DNA of 7,135 nucleotides from NCBI GenBank assembly GCA_938045355.1, contig CALIMU010000157.1, forward strand, positions 1 through 7,135, written 5' to 3'. This DNA is from an uncultured Clostridium sp. (GTDB taxonomy: Bacteria > Bacillota_A > Clostridia > TANB77 > CAG-508). The notes beneath the pieces are model-generated. The model made no database searches and had not been told where the DNA came from. It saw nothing but the letters and a program-made list of their open reading frames with translations. Of the stretch, positions 1 to 6,271 are shown one piece after another; within the stretch, counting starts at the first letter, position 1; every line of letters starts with the position of its first letter. The position numbers were made by a program, and so were the translations under genes.

Positions 1-43
1 TATTATATTTAAGAATATTAGATGTAATAATTATATATAAAGT

Positions 44-73
44 TTGACAATATGTTCTAAAAAAATATATAGT
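44..73 (+). promoter_or_regulatory. Sigma-70-type promoter for the small membrane protein gene
   Basis: A perfect -35 hexamer TTGACA (44-49) is followed 18 bases later by TATAGT (68-73), a five-of-six match to the -10 consensus. A perfect TATAAT at 73-78 overlaps it but would give a 23-base spacer, which is too long. The promoter sits about 40 bases upstream of the start at 114, the expected place. This is the strongest promoter match I see in the window. Confidence 0.65.
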
Positions 74-113
74 ATAATTGTAAAGGATGTTAGTAAGAAA
101 AAAGGAGAAAAAT

Positions 114-296
114 ATGGAGCAAAATAAAGATAATAAAGATAATAAAAGATGGATTATGATGGCAATAACAACTGTTATGATAATATTAATTGGATCATTA
201 GGGGTTAATTATGTTGTAAATCAACAACAAAAAGAAAAGAAAGCAAGAATAGATAAAACAATAACACAAGAAAAAGATAAAGAAAACAAGAAGTAA
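114..296 (+). CDS. Small single-pass membrane protein of unknown function
   Basis: This gene encodes 60 residues. I chose the ATG at 114 because AAGGAG (102-107) lies six bases upstream; the in-frame ATG at 87 has no such site and would place the Shine-Dalgarno inside the gene. The protein has a short hydrophilic N-terminus rich in Asn, Asp and Lys (residues 1-11), one hydrophobic segment at about residues 13-35, and a Gln/Lys/Glu-rich charged tail (about 36-60). This fits a membrane anchor with a charged extension, or an uncleaved signal anchor; I see no lipobox cysteine and no catalytic motif. It has its own promoter and probably its own terminator, so it looks monocistronic. It contains no CGG codon and reads straight through. 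I do not recognise the family and assign no function. Confidence 0.7.
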   Translation: MEQNKDNKDNKRWIMMAITTVMIILIGSLGVNYVVNQQQKEKKARIDKTITQEKDKENKK

Positions 297-348
297 ATAA
301 ATAGGCAATATTATTTATAAAGAATATAAATGATAATAATGAATAAAT

Positions 349-400
349 TAGGTTATAATTTTACAGATTATTAATATTGTAGAATATATAACCTATTTTT
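349..400 (+). terminator. Probable Rho-independent terminator after the small gene
   Basis: TAGGTTATA (349-357) is the exact reverse complement of TATAACCTA (387-395). The nine-pair stem is followed at once by TTTTT (396-400), and a second T run follows at about 405-411. The loop of 29 bases is long and the stem is AT-rich, so strength is uncertain. The position between the small gene and the PBP gene suits a terminator. Confidence 0.45.
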
Positions 401-412
401 ATGTGTTTTTTA

Positions 413-442
413 TTGTAGTTTACTAGAAAAATGTGATAAAAT
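413..442 (+). promoter_or_regulatory. Weak candidate promoter for the PBP gene
   Basis: TAAAAT (437-442) resembles a -10 box. The best upstream partner is TTGTAG (413-418), which matches only the TTG of a -35 box, with an 18-base spacer. A second TATAAT (454-459) has no recognisable -35. A promoter is expected here because a probable terminator lies just upstream, but in such AT-rich sequence these matches are weak. The rest of 297-506 shows nothing else I can support. Confidence 0.25.
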
Positions 443-506
443 AAATACAAATGTATAATTGTATATAATATATAATATGTACATTAGGAAAGGATTAATA
501 GATAAT

Positions 507-3500
507 ATGGGGATTTTTGGAAGTAGAGATAAAAGACGTAAAATTGAAGAAGATGAAGAAGATCTATTAAGAAGAAAAGAAAAAAGAAGACAAAGAATAG
601 AAAAAAGAATTGAAGAAAAAAAATTAAGGGAAGAGCTTGTTCAAAATACAATGTATCCAGAAACAAAAGTAACAAAGAAAAGCTTTTTAGGAAATAAGAA
701 AGATCCTTTTGAGGAGGAAAGAATCATAGATAGGAATAATGAAAGAAAGAAAAAAAGAGGAGAAAAAGTAAAATTTAAAGATTTATCAACAGGAAAGAAA
801 TTTTTAAGAATATTTAAATGGTTTATGATTACAATGATAACACTTCGGAGTTTTAGCACTTGCAGCAGGAACTATTATTATATATTACTTCTTAAATGAA
901 AAGAGTGATATAGATGAAAAAGATCTTTTAGTAGCAAAACAAAATTCAGAAGTTTATGATAGAGATGGAAATCATTTAGCAACACTTGCTGTTGATGAAA
1001 AAAGAAAGATAATTTCACTTTCAGATATGTCTAAATATATACCAGAGGCATATATATCAATGGAAGATGAAAGATTTTATAGTCATATGGGATTTGACTT
1101 ACAAAGAACAGCGTCTGCAATGTTTACATATATAACACGTAGAGGTAAATCATCATATGGTGCAAGTACAATAACACAACAGCTTATAAAAAATATAACA
1201 AAAGATGATGAAAGAGACTGGAAGAGAAAAGTACGTGAAATAACTAGAGCAATAAATGTTGAAAAGAAATTAAGTAAATCACAAATATTAGAATTATATC
1301 TAAACCTTATATATATGGGTGGACAAAATATACATGGTATAGCACTTCGGAAGTGATTACTATTTTTCAAAATCACCTAAAGATATAACATTAGAAGAAG
1401 CAGCATTTATGGCAGGTATTAATAATCAGCCAGGTGCATATGATCCATTTTTAGAAAAAAAAGAAGGTGAAACAGATGAAGCTTTTACAAAGAGAAAAGA
1501 AGATAAAATGCAAAAGATTAAAAATAGGACAATAGTTGCACTTCAAAAAATGAAACAATTAGGCAAAATAACAGAAGATGAATTTAATAAGGCTAAAGAA
1601 AAAGTAAATAATGGATTAGACTTCAAAAAAGGACAAACAGGTAATAATACACAAAGATATTCACATATTGTAGATGGTGCTATAAATGAGGTTATAGATA
1701 GGATTGCAGCAGAAAAAGATATAAAGAAAGAAGCAGCAGAAATTATATTATATAATGGTGGTTATAAGATATATACAACACAAAATACTTCATATCAAGG
1801 AAAACTAGAAGAAGAAATGAAAAAAGATAAGTATGTCTTAAAATCTAGGAAAAATGAAGGAAAAACAGCACAAGCAGCAGCAGTTATAACAGATCATAAA
1901 ACAGGTGAAATAGTAGCAGCAGTTGGAGGACTTGGTGATCAAACAACAATGACAAGAGGTGATTGGAATAGGGTTACAAGAACTAAGAGACAAAATGGAT
2001 CATCAATGAAACCACTTACTGTAGTATCTGCAGGATTAGAAACAGGAAAATTAACAGCAGGTTCTGTATATAATGATGCACCAATTCAAAATATGGGTTA
2101 TAAGAATTATACAGGTTCATATAAGGGATATATGACAGTAAGAGAAGCAATAAGAGTATCACAAAATTTACCAATGATTAGAGCATTAAGAGAAGTCGGA
2201 GTTGATAAAGCATATGAATTTGGTAAGAAATTAGGGCTTCCTTTAGTAGAATCAGATAAAAATGAAGCAGCATTAGCACTTCGGAGGACTTACAGAAGGT
2301 ATAACAGTTAAAGATGCAGCAGGAGCATATGGTACAATTGCAAACGATGGAGAACATGTAGAACCAACATTTGTACTAAAAGTACTTTCTGCAGATGGTG
2401 AAGAAGTCTTAAAGAAAGAAAAAACAAAAACAAGAGTAATGAGTGAACAAAATGCATATATTATGAAAAATATATTACAAGAACCTATAAAAACAGGTAC
2501 AGCAGCATATGCAAATGTTCCAGGATGGGATTTAGCAGCAAAAACAGGTACAACAAATGATGATTATGATAGATGGCTATGTGGATTTACAAATAAATAT
2601 ACAATGGCAGTATGGTATGGTTATGATCAAGTAGAAGAAGTTAAGTTTAGAGGAGCAAACCCTTCAGGACAAATATTCTCAGCAGTTATGAAAGAAATTC
2701 ATAAAGATTTAGAAAAAGAAAAATTTAAGGAACCAAAAGGAATTGTAAGGGCAAATATATGTAAAGATTCTGGAAAACTTCCAACAGATCTTTGTTCAAG
2801 AGATCCAAGAGGAGGAAGAGTATATTCAGAAATATTTGCTGAAGGAACAGTTCCAAAAGATAAGTGTAGTACACATATAAGTGTTGAAGTATGTAAAGTA
2901 AGTGGACTTTTAGCATCTGAATTTTGTGCACCTGAAGATAAAGAAAGACGTGTATTTATAAAACAAGATGCAACAGGAACAGAAGATGGTAAATATAGAG
3001 CACCAACAGCAGTGTGTACACAATGTAAAAACAAAAAAGATGAAAATGCTAGAAAAGTTAAAGAACATGCAGAAAGTGTTACAAGTGCTATAAATTCTGC
3101 AAATGTGGGAACAACAAATGTTTCTGATATTTCAAAATTAGAAGCAATAATATCTAGATATAATGCACTTACACAAGAAGAAAAAGATGCAGTAGATGGT
3201 GGAGCAAAAGCTAAGATAGATACAATTAAAGCTAAAATAACAGAGCTTAAGAAGAAAAAAGAAGATGATGATAAAGCAAAAGCTAAAACAGTATCAGATC
3301 TTTTAGCAACTCTTCCAGCAGCAAGTACAATGACAGCATCAAATGCTGATACAATAAAAACTTCTAAGATAACACCTGCAAGAGCAAAATATAATGAATT
3401 AACTAAAGATCAAAAAGATAAAGTTACAAATTATAATAAACTAACAGAATTAGAAGAAAAATATAAGCAAGTTAAAGGTTCAACACTTCCAACACCACCA

Positions 3501-3509
3501 TCACCTTAG
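507..3509 (+). CDS. ponA: Class A penicillin-binding protein (PBP1A-type), read through three CGG +1 shifts
   Basis: Bifunctional cell-wall synthase that polymerises lipid II glycan strands and cross-links the peptides outside the membrane. Start 507 is chosen for AAAGGA at 489-494, though the spacing is long; in-frame ATGs at 459 and 477 are alternatives. Skipping one C at 846, 1348 and 2282 gives about 999 residues. A Lys/Glu-rich cytoplasmic part (1-100) precedes one membrane helix (about 105-127). The GT51 domain shows EDERF with catalytic Glu186, GASTITQQ (218-225) and RKVRE with Glu244. The transpeptidase shows SSMK (Ser498 nucleophile, Lys501), SQN (551-553) and KTGT (678-681). The tail carries two C-x-x-SG-x(5-6)-C units (Cys751-762, Cys795-806), a CxxC (836-839) and two helical repeats. 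Without shifts the first product stops before the catalytic domains. The symbol follows Gram-positive usage; family assignment is firm. Confidence 0.94.
843..849 (+). other. CGG +1 recoding site 1 (PBP, membrane helix)
   Basis: The frame reads ACA CTT CGG. Skipping C846 resumes at GGA GTT TTA GCA CTT and completes a hydrophobic helix (ITLGVLALAAG). The unshifted frame gives a hydrophilic, cysteine-containing tail and stops at 897-899. The following frame is open to the next CGG at 1348 and encodes the start of the transglycosylase domain. Confidence 0.88.
1345..1351 (+). other. CGG +1 recoding site 2 (PBP, transglycosylase domain)
   Basis: The frame reads ATA GCA CTT CGG AAG TGA, so without a shift translation ends two codons later at 1354-1356. 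Skipping C1348 gives GGA AGT GAT TAC TAT TTT (IALGSDYYFSK), which matches the usual GT51 stretch leading into a YF-GKS-like segment and then LEEAAFMAG. Confidence 0.92.
2279..2285 (+). other. CGG +1 recoding site 3 (PBP, transpeptidase domain)
   Basis: The frame reads TTA GCA CTT CGG. Skipping C2282 gives ALALGGLTEGIT, matching the conserved PBP segment ALGG-L/V-T-x-G-V/I-T between the SxN and KTG motifs. Unshifted translation stops at 2309-2311 and would lose the KTG box at 2541-2549. Confidence 0.93.
3129..3475 (+). repeat. Two diverged helical repeats in the PBP C-terminal tail
   Basis: At the protein level two units share the pattern K-x(5-10)-YN-x-LT-x(3)-KD-x-V. One starts near residue 874 (RYNALTQEEKDAV) and the other near residue 951 (KYNELTKDQKDKV). 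They are separated by a Lys/Asp-rich linker. Comparable helical modules occur at the ends of clostridial surface proteins. The role is unknown; a spacer or a wall or protein contact module is a guess. Confidence 0.5.
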
Positions 3510-3637
3510 AATATTTATTAGATATTAAAAAATATTAAAGTGATAATAGGTAGATATAACAGAAATTATAATTAGAAATAGTTAGATAAAGAATAGTAAG
3601 ATAGCTGAATAATAGATGATAGAAAGGAAATATTAAG

Positions 3638-5100
3638 ATGGATATTAAAATATATAATACATTAACTAAGAAAAAAGAAATTTTAAAAACTTTAAAAAAA
3701 GGTGAATGTAGTATATATAGTTGTGGGCCTACTGTATATAGTTATGCACATATTGGAAATTTTAGATATTTCCTTTTTGTTGATTTATTACGAAGAGTTT
3801 TAAAAAATATATTAGGATTAAAATTAAAACATGTTATGAATATAACAGATGTGGGACATTTAGTTTCAGATGAAGACTATGGTGAAGATAAGATGATGAA
3901 AGCAGCTAAAAAAGAAAATAAGTCACCGTGGGAAATAGCAAAATTTTATGAAAATGCATTTTTAGAAGATGCTAAGAAATTAAATATTGATATGCCTGAA
4001 ATGATAGTAAGAGCAACAGATAATATTAAAGAAATGGAAGAATATGTAAAGAAGATTATAGAAAATGGATTTGCATATGAAACAGAAGATACAATATATT
4101 TTGATACATCTAAATTAGATAAATATGGAATATTATCAAATATAAATATTGAACAACAAAAAGAAGGCGCAAGAGTAGAACAAGATATAAATAAGAAAAA
4201 TAAAACTGATTTTGCAATATGGATAAAAGCACCTAAAGAACATATAATGAAATGGGATAGCTTTTTTCGGACCATCATATCCAGGATGGCATTTAGAATG
4301 TAGTACAATGAGTAAAAAATATTTAGGTGAAGAGTTTGATATACATACAGGAGGAACAGATCATATATCAATACATCATGAAAATGAAATAGCACAAAGT
4401 AAGGGAGAATGTGGTAAAATTCCTGCTAGATATTGGATACATTCAGAGTTTTTACAAGTAGATGGTGGTAAGATGAGTAAAAGTCTTCGGAAACACATAT
4501 ACAATAAGAGATCTGGAAAAAAAAGGATATAATGCATTTGATTTTAAATTTTTAACATTTTCAATGAATTATAATACAAAAATGAATTTTACTTTTGAAA
4601 GTTTAAAAACAAGTAGAAAATCTGTTATAAATTTAAGAAAATTATATTTAGAACATTTATATGGTAAAAATCATAAAGATTGTGAAAATGGTAAAAATGA
4701 TGATATAGATATGATTATAGAAGAATGTATAAACGAGTTTGAAAAATCAGTTTTAGATAATTTAAATATGGCAAAAGCAATTTCATATGTATGGAGACTT
4801 GCAAAATATGATATAAAAGATGAAAGAATTGCTAAAGCTATGTTAAAATTAGATGAAATTATGGGAATAGATTTAATAAATAGTGATAAATATTTAAATG
4901 AAATTAAAGAAAAAGAAGAAAATATTAATATTAATGATGAAAAATATATAGAAGCACAAAAGCTTTTAGAAGAAAGAAAAAATGCAAAAGAAGATAAAGA
5001 ATATGATAAGGCAGATATACTAAGAGATAAGATTTCAAACTTAGGATTTGTTGTTATTGATGAAAAACAAGGAAGTAGAATTGAAAGGAAAGAAAATTGA
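3638..5100 (+). CDS. cysS: Cysteinyl-tRNA synthetase, read through two CGG +1 shifts
   Basis: Class I aminoacyl-tRNA synthetase that charges tRNA-Cys in the cytoplasm; normally essential. ATG 3638 has AAAGGA (3623-3628) nine bases upstream. Skipping one C at 4268 and 4488 yields about 486 residues, close to the usual bacterial length. Visible motifs are SCGPTVY with zinc ligand Cys29, HIGN (38-41, the HIGH box), PGWHLEC with zinc ligand Cys221, HTGGTDH, HHENE (His246 and Glu250 as the remaining zinc ligands) and KMSKSLG (278-284). The C-terminal part (about 300-486) is the helical anticodon-binding region, ending in a segment with [17 protein letters not shown], which is typical of the family. 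Both shift junctions fall in the catalytic domain. Without recoding the product ends at 4301-4303 and lacks the KMSKS box. The gene ends in TGA and overlaps the next gene by four bases. No other cysS copy is visible here. Confidence 0.96.
4265..4271 (+). other. CGG +1 recoding site 4 (CysS, before the second zinc cysteine)
   Basis: The frame reads AGC TTT TTT CGG. Skipping C4268 gives [16 protein letters not shown]. Families of CysS have W-x-SPWG-x-x-x-PGWHxEC here, so the glycine made by GGA is the expected residue and the zinc cysteine comes back into frame. Unshifted translation ends at 4301-4303. Confidence 0.95.
4485..4491 (+). other. CGG +1 recoding site 5 (CysS, KMSKS loop)
   Basis: The frame reads AAG ATG AGT AAA AGT CTT CGG. 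Skipping C4488 gives [23 protein letters not shown] is the canonical CysS signature, so the restored glycine is a highly conserved one. Unshifted translation stops at 4530-4532 and removes the whole anticodon-binding part. Confidence 0.96.
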
Positions 5101-6164
5101 TTACAGAAGAATTAAAAAAAGAATATAAGGAATTTTTAGTAAAATCTAAAAGATGTAATTTTCAACAATCTATAGAATGGGGAGAAGTAAAAAAAGAATG
5201 GAAGAAAGACTTAGCTATTGTAAGAAATAAAGATGGAAAAATAACAATGGCAATACTTCTACTTATAAGAGAAATTAAATTTTTCGGATCATTTATATAT
5301 GTATCAAGAGGACCGATATATGATGATTTAAATGAAGAAGACTTTAAAAAATTAAATGAAGAGATAAAAAGAATTGCAAAAGAAAATAATGCAATTGCAG
5401 TACTTTTAGAACCAGATGTTTTAGTAAATGACGAAAAATTTAGGAAGATTGCAAAAGATAATGGATATATTATAAAAGATAATATAAAAGGGTTTTCAGA
5501 ACAAATAAACCCAAGATTTGTATTTAGATTAAATATAAAAGATAAAACAGAAGAAGAATTAATGAAGGAATTCCATTCTAAAACAAGATATAATATACGT
5601 TATGCAGAAAAAAAAGGAGTAGAAGTTTTTGAAGGAACAAGAGAAGATTTAAAAACTTTCCAAAATATAATGGTTGAAACAGGAGAAAGAGATAATTTTG
5701 GAATAAGACCACTTGAATATTTTGAAAGAATGTATGATTGTTTAGGAAAAGAACATTTTAAACTTTTAATGGCAAGACATGAAGGAACAGTAATTGCAGG
5801 AATATTGCTTGTAATGTATGGAAATAAAGTGTGGTATGCATATGGAGCAAGTTCAAATACTAAGAGAAATCTTATGCCAAATTATAAACTTCAATGGGAA
5901 GGAATAAAATATGCTAAAAGTATAGGTGCAGAGATTTATGATTTTAGAGGAGTACCTGGAGTATTAGAAAATGAAAAAGATCATCCAGAATATGGATTAT
6001 ATAGATTTAAAAAAGGTTTTAATGCAACATTTACAGAATTTATAGGACAAGTACTTTTAGAAGTAAGACCATTTAAATATAGAGTTTTTAAAATAGCACA
6101 AAAAGTCAGAAGAAGACTAGGATTTATATATATAAAGATGGGATATTTATTTAAGAAAAAATAG
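5097..6164 (+). CDS. FemA/FemB-family peptidoglycan bridge aminoacyltransferase
   Basis: FemAB/FemX proteins use aminoacyl-tRNA to add amino acids to the stem-peptide lysine of lipid II, on the cytoplasmic face of the membrane. The amino acid added here cannot be read from sequence. The 355-residue product has FQQSIEWGE (22-30), SKTRYNIRYAEKKGVEV (161-177), YAYGASS with RNLMPNY (248-263) and YDFRGVPG (281-288) followed by GLYRFKKGF, all typical of the family and its two GNAT-like folds. The length is slightly below the roughly 400 residues of many FemA proteins that carry a coiled-coil insert. The start is TTG at 5097, with AAAGGA (5084-5089) seven bases upstream; TTGA overlaps the cysS stop, so translation is probably coupled. 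There is no in-frame CGG and no frame break. TTC GGA at 5283-5288 holds an out-of-frame CGG that is read normally. Confidence 0.9.
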   Translation: MITEELKKEYKEFLVKSKRCNFQQSIEWGEVKKEWKKDLAIVRNKDGKITMAILLLIREIKFFGSFIYVSRGPIYDDLNEEDFKKLNEEIKRIAKENNAIAVLLEPDVLVNDEKFRKIAKDNGYIIKDNIKGFSEQINPRFVFRLNIKDKTEEELMKEFHSKTRYNIRYAEKKGVEVFEGTREDLKTFQNIMVETGERDNFGIRPLEYFERMYDCLGKEHFKLLMARHEGTVIAGILLVMYGNKVWYAYGASSNTKRNLMPNYKLQWEGIKYAKSIGAEIYDFRGVPGVLENEKDHPEYGLYRFKKGFNATFTEFIGQVLLEVRPFKYRVFKIAQKVRRRLGFIYIKMGYLFKKK

Positions 6165-6271
6165 AAAAATGTTAATTTAAGATAAAGAGAAAAAATCAGA
6201 AAAGATAAGAATAACGGATAAAAAAATAAAGACAAAAAATGAAAAAGAAAAAATAAAAGAAAGAGGAGTAT

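Noticed and set aside
87..113. ATG at 87 as the start of the small membrane protein
   Set aside because: The AAGGAG at 102-107 is well placed for ATG 114 and would lie inside the gene if 87 were used.
1344..1355. Hairpin CACTT-CGG-AAGTG, and CUUCGG as a UUCG tetraloop, as a stimulatory structure
   Set aside because: The five-pair stem exists only at site 2. Other sites have at most two or three flanking pairs, and half lack CTTCGG, so it cannot be a shared signal.
3510..3637. Terminator or promoter between the PBP gene and cysS
   Set aside because: AATATT repeats can pair but have no T run after them, and TATAAT at 3567-3572 lacks a -35 partner. I see nothing supportable, so the two genes may be cotranscribed.
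484..6235. Minus-strand open frames over 484-859, 1083-1376, 2699-3034, 3946-4395 and 5981-6235
   Set aside because: They are antisense to clear genes, rich in Phe and Leu as expected from reversed Lys/Glu-rich coding, have no convincing ribosome sites and show no family motifs.
6165..6271. Regulatory element in the gap before the last gene, including the CGG at 6215
   Set aside because: The stretch is A-rich with no stem followed by T residues and no paired promoter boxes. The CGG is noncoding.
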